Origin: Diphasiastrum complanatum | Taxonomy: Eukaryota > Streptophyta > Lycopodiopsida > Lycopodiales > Lycopodiaceae | DNA length: 64,000 nt | Assembly: GCA_029204225.1 (NCBI GenBank) | Contig: CM055103.1 | Span: 21,826,709-21,890,708 of the forward strand | Direction of reading: 5' to 3' | Shown here: positions 12,053 to 22,400 of the stretch, in pieces | How the letters are laid out: every line of letters starts with the position of its first letter | Position numbering within the stretch: the first letter of the stretch is position 1 | Notes under the pieces: generated by a model | What the model was told of the DNA's origin: nothing | What the model saw: the letters and a program-made list of their open reading frames with translations, nothing else | Database searches by the model: none | Translations under genes and position numbers: made by a program

Positions 12053-13108
12053 TTGTATTCAAATGCCCAACTAGACGACTTGATTGCCACATTGGATTCA
12101 GAGGCTCAGCAGATGCCGAGTGTCAGGGCACCCCCTTCATCTCTTGCCAACATGCCATACACAGAGTCCCAGCCAGAGCAGCCGCATGAGGTGCCTACAA
12201 TTCCTCTAGTTCCTTTGAGGGTATATGTGCGTCGCACAGCTCCTCTAGTGCCACCGATGCCATTCAGGCCTATAGCCCCTCCATCGCCGTCCACTTCTAC
12301 AGCACCAGGTTTCCATGGCAGGCCACCATCTGTGCCCAGGTTTTCTCTTCCAGTGCCCACATCCACAATGGCTCCTCCAGTGGCAGCACCCACGACACAT
12401 CCTCCTCCCTTGGCAGCACCCACGACATCGGCTCCTCCTCTGGTAGCACCCAGAATGTACCAGTACCGGCCACCACAGCGCCCCTTTCAGTACATATCGT
12501 CGTTGTACTTGCCTCCTGCAGGGACGGCCCCTCCACAGCTAGTTCCTCCACCAGCAGCAGCCCCACGGACACACACACCACGCACCTATCCTCCACTATC
12601 AGCTGCACAGGGACACCCATCTTTGGCTTCTCTATCCCAGCCGGCCGCAGCTTGGGCCCAGCCTAGCCAGCCAGGTGATCTGCATGGGGGTGATGAGGCA
12701 TTGACGGCTCCCCTTATCCGCAAGAGGCTAGGAAGGCCCAAGGGTGCACCGAACAAGAAAGGCAGAGCACAGAAACAGCCAGGGAAGAGAGGACGACCTC
12801 GCAGGGCTCCAGTTACAGGTAGAGGCGCAGTATTACAGCCAGCTGGAGCAGGTGTTGTTAGTTTAGCTTGCTTGGGGGCTGATGCGGAGGCAGATTGGGA
12901 GGATGAGGATGATGAGTCTTCTCCCTCGGATACACAGCCCAGGTCAGTTCCAGACAGACATAGATATCAGTTGCGAGAGTCAACTCGGGGCCCCGAGTTG
13001 TCTCCGGAGCATTCCTCTGAGTCAGAGTCATTTTGTATTTGTCGATTTGTAATTGCGATGCTCTGTTTTCAATTTTATTTTCAATGGTATGTGCGTAATT
13101 TCAATTAG
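12053..13108 (+). CDS. Hypothetical proline-rich protein with AT-hook motifs
   Basis: An open frame of 351 codons is read as one piece. Residues 1-35 are acidic. Residues 36-200 are Pro/Ala-rich with repeated APPLVAPTT-like units. Residues about 225-258 carry RKRLGRPKGAPNKKG and GKRGRPRRAP, both with the GRP/RGRP core of AT-hook DNA-binding motifs. Residues about 278-295 are acidic (DWEDEDDES), and the last 25 are hydrophobic. The frame continues upstream through GAQDDS repeats in phase, so the true start may be earlier, beyond the TAG near 11923. It may be the C-terminal tail of the hAT-type protein or an accessory transposon protein. No homologue is recognised. Confidence 0.5.
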   Translation: MYSNAQLDDLIATLDSEAQQMPSVRAPPSSLANMPYTESQPEQPHEVPTIPLVPLRVYVRRTAPLVPPMPFRPIAPPSPSTSTAPGFHGRPPSVPRFSLPVPTSTMAPPVAAPTTHPPPLAAPTTSAPPLVAPRMYQYRPPQRPFQYISSLYLPPAGTAPPQLVPPPAAAPRTHTPRTYPPLSAAQGHPSLASLSQPAAAWAQPSQPGDLHGGDEALTAPLIRKRLGRPKGAPNKKGRAQKQPGKRGRPRRAPVTGRGAVLQPAGAGVVSLACLGADAEADWEDEDDESSPSDTQPRSVPDRHRYQLRESTRGPELSPEHSSESESFCICRFVIAMLCFQFYFQWYVRNFN

Positions 13109-13398
13109 TTTCAACTATAGAGATTGATAGCAGATGCACAACACAGAAATACAACTCCCTTTATAGCATTTCATGAACACATACATTACATTGCAATACA
13201 CCAGACACATGTTGCACAAAAAACACACCGTACATTAATTCATGAGATGTATCAAAATAACAATACGTATTTCCACCGTACACGGCTGGGGCTGTTTTTT
13301 ACACTATGTTAGACACTAAATGTTGTCTCATCTACTGCCAAAAATTACATAACAACAGTCAGCCACATACGGCTAGACCCCATCTATTCTAAACATTT
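13109..13398. other. Spacer between two convergent reading frames
   Basis: AT-rich sequence with no motif recognised. It separates the + strand AT-hook frame from the minus-strand coiled-coil frame and would hold both 3' ends if they are transcribed. Confidence 0.4.
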
Positions 13399-13764
13399 CT
13401 ATGGATCCTCCACTGACTCCTCGCCCTCGTCAGGTGCATTGTTTTGTCGCTCTCGCTCTGCCTCCCGGTTAGTCCGAGCTGCCTCTTGGTTAGCCCGACG
13501 GCGGGCAGCCCTTTCCCTGACCATGATGAGCTTCCGTCGTGTGAAGTTCATTCCGATCTACTCATCCAAATCCAGCTCGATAGCGGGGGCGGGGGGCACA
13601 GCGGGGGTTGGGTGCTCCGGCTCCAGATTTCTCTGCCGAGCCTCTCGCAGCATCTCTGCAATGTCTGCCTCTCGCTTCCGATGCCTTTCGTTGTGCCTTC
13701 GGACATCTTCCTCGAGCTTCCTCCTGGCTTCGCCCTCATGCCTCGGTGGTATGCGCTCCGCCAT
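13399..13764 (-). pseudogene. Charged coiled-coil frame with one in-frame TAG
   Basis: From ATG at 13764 the frame runs 68 codons to a TAG at 13558-13560, then continues in phase for 52 more codons (from IGMNFTRRKLIM) to TAG at 13399. Both halves are strongly charged: EEDVRRHNERHRKREADIAE before the stop and RRRANQEAARTNREAERERQ after it. The composition is consistent on both sides, so a single point mutation in a protein of about 121 residues is likelier than a genuine end. It may be a second gene of the transposon that carries the hAT/AT-hook frames. Family unknown. Confidence 0.45.
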
Positions 13765-13794
13765 CTCACGACACCCTGTTTCTCGAACTGGCTC

Positions 13795-13965
13795 TCACAA
13801 CCTCTCACAGCCTCTCAATGGCTCTCACTGGCTCTCTCACAGCCAGCCTCTCACAATGCCTCTTTCTCACAGCTTCTCACTGGCTCTCTCTCACAACCTC
13901 TCACAATGCCTCTCACAGCCTCTCTCTCACAGCCTCTCACTGGCTCTCTCACAGCCTCGTGAGTG
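13795..13965. repeat. Minisatellite of CTCTCACAGC / CTCACTGG units
   Basis: Tandem variants of TCTCACAGCCTCTCAATGGC and TCTCACAATGCC repeat about 15 to 20 times, just upstream of the minus-strand charged frame. Confidence 0.85.
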
Positions 13966-14039
13966 CCTATTTAACCCCACAACATGTTTCCCCATTTGCA
14001 ATTGTTGATGACCCCATGTGCTACTATACCTGCCCCGTG

Positions 14040-14190
14040 TATTGCTCCTCCACATGCTGCACTCCGATTGGGTCCGTGGTCGGCTCCCCCACAGTGCCCA
14101 TGTGACGGTGTACCTGTCCGGATTTGCTTCTCCCCCCACATGTTGCACTCCCATTGACCCCAAGGTCTGCTCTCCCACAGTGCCCCCTGT
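14040..14190. repeat. Direct repeat of about 84 bases
   Basis: Two units share CACATGYTGCACTCC, GGTCKGCTC and CCCACAGTGCCC. A third partial unit lies just before. Such repeats next to a transposon gene resemble subterminal repeats, which is inference only. Confidence 0.7.
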
Positions 14191-14319
14191 ACAGTCCCCT
14201 TGTACAGTCCCTTATACAATCCTCTATATAGTAACCCCTTTTTTTTTCTGAATTTTTTACCCTGAATTAGCCTATCAAAAGGGGTTTTTATTAGAAAAAA
14301 AATAATAATAAAAAATATT

Positions 14320-14423
14320 ATTATTGTGGTGCCACCCTGGTACCACTGGTCTGAGGGCGGCACCATAACCGCGGTACCACCATTATGGTACCGCGGTACC
14401 ATAATGGCAGTACCACGTGGCAC

Positions 14424-14481
<58 letters not shown>
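14320..14481. repeat. GGTACC palindromic island followed by (TA)n
   Basis: 14380-14407 is a perfect 28-base palindrome centred on GGTACCGCGGTACC. Further GGTACC and GTGGTGCCACC words surround it. (TA)n follows at about 14430-14481, directly before a copia fragment. Confidence 0.88.
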
Positions 14482-14483
<2 letters not shown>

Positions 14484-15295
14484 TGTATAGAGAATTGTAG
14501 GTTTATGTCTACAATTGAAACATATCTTTACAACACCAAATTACTGAGCACCCAAAATTGATTTGGGACATCTATGTGTACATGCTTATGTGGTCTTTAG
14601 AACTAAGTACAATAAAGATGGATCCATTGATAAGCTAAGTCTAGACTGTGCAAAAGGATATGCTCAAATAAAGGGGTTAAACTATGAACAAACTTTTGCA
14701 CCCATGGTTAAACTTGTAGTCCTCTCTTCTCCTCTTTACAGGTGTTTCTTGTATTGGAGTGTCATCAATCTTTTGAGTACTTTTGTTAGCTTTTTTCTTA
14801 TCTTTTCTAGTCAATACTTGTATTGGTTTTTTGAGACCCATTTTAGAAGTAGGCCTAGCAACCATCTGAAGTGCCACTATGTCATCACCCTCCTCAACCA
14901 CAACTATGCCTTTGACATGTTGTTCATACTACAAATTTTTGGTTACGGAGCATTTGCCTTTTCTCAAATCAATTCACTAGGCTTTGTGTAGAGAGTTTAA
15001 GATGCGAGATCTTGGCCCTTTACACTATATTTTGTGCATTGAGGTAGTTAGGACAATAAATAGTCTCATATGTCAATCTAAGTACGCTACGTTAGACTCA
15101 AAAAGGTTCAACGTGGATCTATGCAAGAAAGTAGAAACTCCTATGGAGCATCATGTAAGAGATCCCAATGAAGATGATGAAAGGGCATTACTCTCTATAG
15201 GAGTCGCATAGGATCTTTGATATGGCTGACCATAACAAGACCAGATCTGGAATTTAGTGTCAATAGATTGAAGACACAAAAAGCTAATTAGACTA
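14482..15295 (+). pseudogene. Ty1/copia RT fragment
   Basis: The first part encodes RTKYNKDGSIDK and GYAQIKGLNYEQTFAPMVK, the copia RT N-terminus. After 14735 the RT frame is replaced by about 240 bases of unrelated sequence. RT resumes near 14990 with REFKMRDLGPLHYILCIEV and SKYATL, ending near 15260 at ITRPDLEFSVNRL. Stops and shifts are numerous. On the minus strand 14677-14901 has an open hydrophilic frame (KMGLKKPIQVLTRKDKKKAN) that may be a captured coding piece. Confidence 0.85.
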
Positions 15296-15299
15296 TGGA

Positions 15300-15515
15300 A
15301 GCTATGTTGAGGATGTGTGTCTCATTGGGGAGGATCACTTTCCTTTGGTAGAATTTGCTTATGATGGTAGAAAACATTCTACTACAAGTTTTAGTCCATT
15401 TATGCTTATGTACAAATTTTGGCCCAGTGGAGACTAAGTCTATTAAATGTCAAAAGGTTGCAATTTTCCTACATGAAATGCAAGAAAAATGAGCTCACAA
15501 GAGTATAAAATGTGA
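15300..15515 (+). pseudogene. Ty3/gypsy integrase C-terminal fragment
   Basis: Translation gives HFPLVEFAYDGRKHSTTSFS followed by PFMLMYKFWPSG, the conserved stretch after the integrase catalytic glutamate. It is joined directly to the preceding copia fragment and decays after 15515. Confidence 0.85.
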
Positions 15516-16019
15516 TGATGTGGCATCCCCTTGTTCCCCTATTCCCCTCTCTAAAAACATTCATGTTCCCGGTTCCCATTCCCTAGCAACTATGCATAGA
15601 GGAGGACATGTTTGTCAATGGTGCAAACGACTGCAACTTTTTAAAAGCTTCATCACCACCATTAGTTGATATGAAATTATGAGATTAATATTCTACACCT
15701 TTGAGCATATTAGCATAGACTTGGTTCATTCAACTCCATCTTGATGTACGTAAACAAGAAAGTCCTCCTACACAAATGAAGTGGTTGCAGGTATCAATTG
15801 GAGCATTTATCAGCACAAGAGAACCATTGAGCAATGAGTACAACATAGATGAATGATTCCTCTTAAGCTGATAAAGCCAAAAGGAGGCTTATTTCTTCAA
15901 TGGTTTGAACAATAGAATCATTGAGAGAGCTGCATATGACAATTAATGTAACTCCCTAGTATCCGATAATGAAATCTGTCCACAAAAAGAAGATGACTGA
16001 AGGAAGGATAACAACATAT
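15516..16019. other. Downstream flank of urease; no gene
   Basis: It contains a TTCCC word cluster at 15525-15590 (GTTCCCCTATTCCCC, GTTCCCGGTTCCCATTCCC) similar in style to the palindromic islands. Otherwise nothing is recognised. I could not find a convincing AATAAA for the minus-strand urease transcript. Confidence 0.4.
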
Positions 16020-16120
16020 ACTGGTGACGTAGAGTTGGTTAGAACCTCCTTTCCTGTGCCAAAGATCAGGGGTTTGACTCCCATCCTTCATGCAAATGAG
16101 GGTATACAAGGGAAAAAAAA
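16020..16120 (+). mobile_element. Probable tRNA-derived SINE
   Basis: GTAGAGTTGGTTAG at 16029-16042 fits a pol III A box. GGTTTGACTCC at 16071-16081 fits the B box GGTTCGANTCC with one C-to-T change. They are about 30 bases apart, and an A8 run follows at 16113-16120. The spacing and order match a tRNA-like SINE head with a tail. It lies about 130 bases past the urease stop codon, on the opposite strand. Confidence 0.55.
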
Positions 16121-16250
16121 GAGTGGCATAGGTAGATAGACCAAAGATTGAAAAATCTACGCTCAAAATGGTTAGATTGATCTTTCACTCTTGCTTTTGA
16201 AAGTTATGCCTCTGCAAAGACTGCCTTTACAGGTCTAACCTTTTCACCAT

Positions 16251-16472
16251 CTAGAAAAGAAAATAGTTTTGGGTTAATGGTAGTTTCTGGGCAGGCTGAC
16301 ATGTTAGTACGACATCATCTGCAGTTACTCTATAAGACTCAGGATCAACAAAAATGTTTGGAATTGTTGAATTTAATTTCATGTCCATCTTTGTTAAATT
16401 ACGCACATTCTGGACAGCCTCAACTCTCTTGTGAAGACCATACTTAGTCTTTACATCATCTTCTGCAGCTGC
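16251..16472 (-). CDS. Urease last exon with stop codon
   Basis: 73 codons plus TAG at 16251-16253. It reads [20 protein letters not shown], then KMDMKLN and [12 protein letters not shown], and ends [10 protein letters not shown]. The C-terminus is complete. Acceptor TTGCAG. Confidence 0.95.
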   Translation of the reverse strand, partial: AAAEDDVKTKYGLHKRVEAVQNVRNLTKMDMKLNSTIPNIFVDPESYRVTADDVVLTCQPAQKLPLTQNYFLF

Positions 16473-19400
16473 CTGCAATATGAAACAAGTATCAGAAGTA
16501 AAAAAATTCACAATCATTTGAATACCAACACCCAACAGCTGTTTCATATATGTTGCTTGCATCTCAGTATTTGTAACAAGGATAAGTGTACATACAAGCC
16601 TACCTTGCTTACAAAGGCAATTGAATATGAGCTCCTAGCTTTGCCTGTGCCACCAAACATAGGTCTCATGATCACCTGCATGATCAATTCAAAAATAAGA
16701 AGCTTGATGACGTTAAATGTGGCATCAGAAACAGGATGCCTATCTCAATTTTCTTCTGGCTCTGGGTGGATTCAATAAGACCAAACATTATTACCGGTTC
16801 AGGTGTTGGTATACTAGCATTGGCATCTCCCATTTGTGCCCAAGCAATGGTTCCCCCTTTGACGACCATTTCAGGCTTAGTTCCAAAAAATCCAGGCTTC
16901 CATAAAACCAGGTCAGCCAATTTTCCAACCTATTGCCAAAACAGTAAAATGACAATTGTAACTTGAATCAGAACATGATAAGCATCAACGTGGCTTTTAG
17001 TGTTATCAGTACTTACTAGGTAAATCCACCAACGACAACATAGGTGCCAAAGGGTGTTACAATTTGTGCCATTTTAATTTGTGCAATAAGAAATGAAATT
17101 CATGATCCATAAGAGCAGAATCTTTACATCATCTTATTAAAGGACATGAGTAGGTCAGCACAAGGTTAGTGAAAGAAATTGGCTATCACTCAGGGAAATA
17201 TGTTCTTCAAGATGACAAACATGGCTTTATAAATTAATGTGTTTTCTTTCGAATAAGGTTAAGACTATGCTGTGTATGAAAATAAACGTGAGACACCTGC
17301 TGTTGGTTTGGTTCTATGAAAAATGTGGTTCTCTCTACAAGTTACATGAGAATATAAACACTTTCTGCTGAGTCAATTTGTATTGATAGGCATGGTCGAA
17401 GACACAGGTCCCAAAGTTATATGCAAGGAAAATCCCACGCAATATCAGCATCCCATCATGTGTAGCTGGTATGATGAAATGCATGCGTACGTTGTACAGA
17501 TTCTTACCTCCTCTATGTTATGGACACACAGTCCATACTTCTCTACTATACATCTATTTAACCCACAACTATTTGGGGTCCCGCAAGTCTTTTATTAATT
17601 TTTTACCCCTTTAAAATACATTTGATACTTAAATGGGCCAAATGTCTAATAGTGGGCCAATGGGCCAGATGCCCTGATTGGATGCCCTAGAACGTTTGCT
17701 TAACTACAATAAATAAAGGCCATCAATCTATCATTATTCAGTTTATATTTTGGAGCCTTAAGCTCTTTGTAGGGATGGCCATCTTTGTATTAGCGATTTG
17801 CTTGAGCTATCTACAACCATTGAATTCATTACTCTTCTTTGTTAGAGAATGCTTGTGAAATGATTATTTTGCGGCTTTTATAAATGTTGCTTGCTATTTT
17901 TCATGCTAAATCTGTAGATATGTTCTTAACTTGGTATCAAAGCACTTTCCTTGGTGAAAGTCCCACTTTCCTTGGTGAAAGTCCTACTTTTTTTCTCCTT
18001 CACACTTGGCGGATTTCCATTTTTTCTAGTGGATCTTTCAATTAGCGAAAGTTCTTCCACTAAACTTGGTGGCTAAGGGAGAAAAAATTGTTGATCATTT
18101 GCAACGGCTATTTTAGCAACCGCACTCTTTTCTGGTCGTTGTTTTGCAGACTTTTTGAGCAGTACCTATTGCACTTTCTAGCACCCTATTTGGAGGAGGT
18201 TTCGGCACTTTCTCATCAACAATTGTTTGCTGGGTTTTTCCATTCTTTTGGATGCTCCATCGCCCTATTTTGAGGTTATTTACGACTTCACTTGCTGGTT
18301 TTTTAGAGCAGTAGCTACTGTTCTTCCTAGCGCCTTGTTTGGAGGTGATTTGACACACATTTTGTTAGCAGTTGTTTGTTTGGGGCAGCATACCCACCTA
18401 TCCCTGGCTCTTATTTTTGAGGTATTCCTCGTTGTTGTTTTCATGAGGCTAAACAACCACCAATAGATTCAATAAAGGAATCTTGTTGCTTTTATGAGGC
18501 TAAACAACAACCTGCCAAATCAATTGGGAAAGTTTTTGTTTTTATGAGGCTAAACAACAACCTCCCTAGTTGATTTTCAAAGGCTAATCAACAACATTAG
18601 CTTCCAAATCTTATTGGAAACAACAAGATCTACCAAATGAAAGGACCATGTGTTACGTCCATGTCCTGCATGAAGGATTTGGAATAGTCGTTGACATGAA
18701 TATCTGGTACTCCAGTGTATGAGTTTATTATTTACGCCACATCATTCCGGACTAGGCCAATAATGTAATTAATAACCTCGTGAGGGCCCAGATCCTCTAA
18801 TTGGACCTATGGAGCTAGTGCATGGTGATTGATAGCTTTTTTTGCAAAAATAGGAGATCAAACTGCTTCTGCATGGTTTTGGGGTATCCTGGAGGGAATA
18901 TTCTTCAGCTTTTGGGGTCTATATCTTTGTAGGAACTCGCCCATCTCCTTATTCATATTTATGTTTTCAAAAGCCAAGATCCTCTCCTCTCTTGCACTCA
19001 GTCACCGTGGCTCTAGGGTGAAGTAGTTAGGGATTTGACTTTCCGTTTCATGTTGGTTGGGCGGTTTAGCTCCACAAGTATCCTTTTGGTTGCATGCAAC
19101 AGGATCTTGAGAGCTCTTCACTTGGCGATCATTATACCATGAACTTGGATAGATTCAAGAACTTGAAGAAACAACTTTTCTCCAACTCAAACTAGACCTT
19201 CCTATCTCACTTGGTACCACCACACGAACAATCAACTATGACTTGGATGGTAACCAGGAATTTACTTGACAACCACAACAAACAATAACTTAGATTAATC
19301 ATACTCTTAAGTTGGCATTTTTCTCGGTTCTTGATGACTTTGAGTACCATTGACAGTTTGCCACTGTGTAGATGGGGAGTAGGCCATTAGATGAGTAGAG

Positions 19401-22400
19401 TTTCAAGAAGTTTTACTTTGATTCGTTAATTGAATTGACACTATTCTCATTAAGTTACAATCTATTTTGGAGCTTTCCAAAGAATACCAACATGAAGTGC
19501 GGCATACATTCTGGTACTCAGAAGGAGCAAGTACTGGCCAAGGTTGAATCTAAGGACAAGAACCGTGTGGAATACGACAAAGCAAGGATCGGCGATTTGT
19601 GTTTCTTTTGCATGGAGAAGGGGTACCTTGCAAAAGACTACCCAAAAAAACATAAGAAAACTAGCGGTCAACTTAAAATGTTCAAGGTGGGAGAGGATTG
19701 ACAAATTTGGGACCATATTGTTCCTCAACTATTGTTGACAATTCGAATTAATCCTATTGGAGGTAAGTCATTTTGCAACTATGATGGTTATTTTCTTGCA
19801 TCTATGTTTGCACTAGCTGACAATGTTACGGTATTCTTGTGATGAATAAAATTCCTTTTATAGAATATTACAAAATATAAACTCAATTAAATCCAAAAGT
19901 TTATGTACACGTTTGCTCTTTCCCTATGCTTTTTTGTTATGTTTGCTCTTTGGTTTAAGCTTGTGTGGCTAGAGAAATATATTTAACTCCCCCATACTAT
20001 GGTCCATATAGAATTAATGAGAAAATTAGTGGACATGCATGTAGCTTTATCTCTCCTAACATCATATGGTGCAAAACTGATTTAGCCTTGCAACAAATCA
20101 TCAATGACAACAAAGATACTGGTGTTCAGAGATATGCATCCATTTTGCTACCAAAAAGGCTTGTAGAAAACATCCTGACAACGTAGTTGAAAAAAAAAAA
20201 TTCCAATGTGACCAAGTAGGCATATCTCTTCTGGTCTAATCATGGCGGGAGAATTGAAGGAGATAGTTGCTTTTATAAATAAAAAACTCTCATGTATGAA
20301 TAGTCGATGTAACCTTTGTTATGCTAAGCTAGCCATGCTGATTTGAGTTACTCTACTTATGTTAAGCTTCTGAATGATCACGAGCCTGCAAATGAGGCTG
20401 AAAATTCTGTTTCTAATCTCTTGAGACCCCAGATCCAACCTACTTGCCCCACATTCCTCGAACCTTCTTTAAGACACTTGGATTCTTAGTGCTAATTTTA
20501 TGATGCACTTTAAGAAGTCCAAAGGAAGTTTGCCAAGTTGCAGGCCCCACAAATCCAGGTACCCAAATAATCGCTCAAATTCCAAATTTTGAGGGCCCAA
20601 ATCATTCTTGAAGACTCTAATAAGTCACCTTTAACTTTGTTTCTTTTGGTACTATGCTTGTGCTCAAATTTCACTTACAATCTTCTATAGATTCTTACTT
20701 AAGACAATTATCTTTTCAAGTTCTTGTTGATTGGGCATTTGAGCCACACAATATCTATTACATGAATCGTACTATGTCACAAAGGAATATCAGGGGTTTT
20801 CCTGATAGGTTCCATCTGTATAAACCAAAATGTAGATTCCATTTTTATTAACCACTCTTATTGTCTCTGAGCTGCGTAACACCCACAAGCCAGTCATGTT
20901 AAGATTGATCAGGCCTTGATCAGTTCTTTAAGTCTTTGACCCAAAAAGAGAAGTGTAGCTCCAACAATGGTCACCCGTGTCCTAACCAGTGATCAGCTCG
21001 AACACATCCTGATAGCTAACCGTCTAGCTTCTCATTTCACCAAAGCGGGGAGGGGTGTGTGTTGCAAGTAGACCATCTGACAAGCTGTAAAAGATATAGG
21101 ATGCTCTGTAATATGAACACATGTTATTAGATCTGGAAAAATCAAACTTGGAGGGTAGTGATGTAACTTGTATTTCGTATTTACACAGTGGGATTCTGAA
21201 TGTCATCATGCCAGACAGGGTAACTCTGGTTCCTTGAAAACTATTTCATAACCGGGGAATACGTAGGCTTTGAAAGACAGATTAATAAGGACATAAAGCT
21301 GGCAATTAATTGGATGAAAGGTCATCAGCAATTTGCTATCTGCTACTAAAGTGATAAAAAGACCATTTAAATAGTGTTCAGACATCAGAGATATTCAATG
21401 AATGACACTAGAATTTGCAGGTCTGCTGATGACAGGAAACTACAGTACACGGCTGATTGATGAATTGTTCAGCTTAGCTACATGATTCAGCAGTTTTCTG
21501 ATGGAAGGAGGTGGGGTAGTCTTCATAAAAAAAGACCATAGATGCCTGATAATAAAAAAAACCAACCTTTCATTCATTGATGTTTGTCTCACTTCATAGT
21601 TATTACATAGTTGCCCATTTTGGAATGACGCGTTCTGGAACACATTATGTTCTGGAACGTGACCAAAAAAAAAATTTAATTAGTACCACGTTCCAACCCA
21701 GTATGTTCCGACTGGTTTGGGTTGGAATGGGTTTCTAAGCTTCATAAGCATCAAAATGCAACTTTGTGTCAATAGTTTTCAGGAATAAGAATTATGTATT
21801 GATGAATATCATGTAGCTAGTACAGTAAAGCCCGGTTAGCTAGTACAGATACTACTATTGCAGTTTAAAACCGTCAACCTTATTGAGAAGATTAAGAAAT
21901 CATGTGATGAAATGTGCAAACATATTGAAAAACTACTAGAAGCCTCACATATAACATAAAATTTTAGAGCCATTTAAGCCCACTTTGTTTTGTGGCTGTG
22001 CTATTGAATATGACGCTCACCTCAACAGAACCCAAGATCTGTGAAAATCCATGTGCAATTGCAGGATTAATTGTATACTTTGCTATAAACCGTTTAATAC
22101 GATAATTATCATTGTTGACACTTGATGCTTCTGGAAGCTGTCCCCTTTGCTTTTTCATCTTATCAGAAGTTTGCCATGTGCGAGTAATGACCTGACATGT
22201 TACAGGTACAGTTAGAGAAAACAGAAAGAAAAACTTTCAGTACATCATGAGAAATTTTAAATTTTCAATAAAAACCTACGTTCCACCATGTTTCAGGACA
22301 AGACATCAGAATGCTATGTGCTTGTTATCATGAAACCCGTACACCTTACTAAAAACTTCAAAGAAAATAACATGCATGGCCAAAAATGAGTGATTCTTAG

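Noticed and set aside
16684-16794. Extension of the urease exon through VIM into FGLIES
   Set aside because: Reading on gives non-urease sequence, while splicing at GTAATA to GTGATCATG restores the conserved [11 protein letters not shown].
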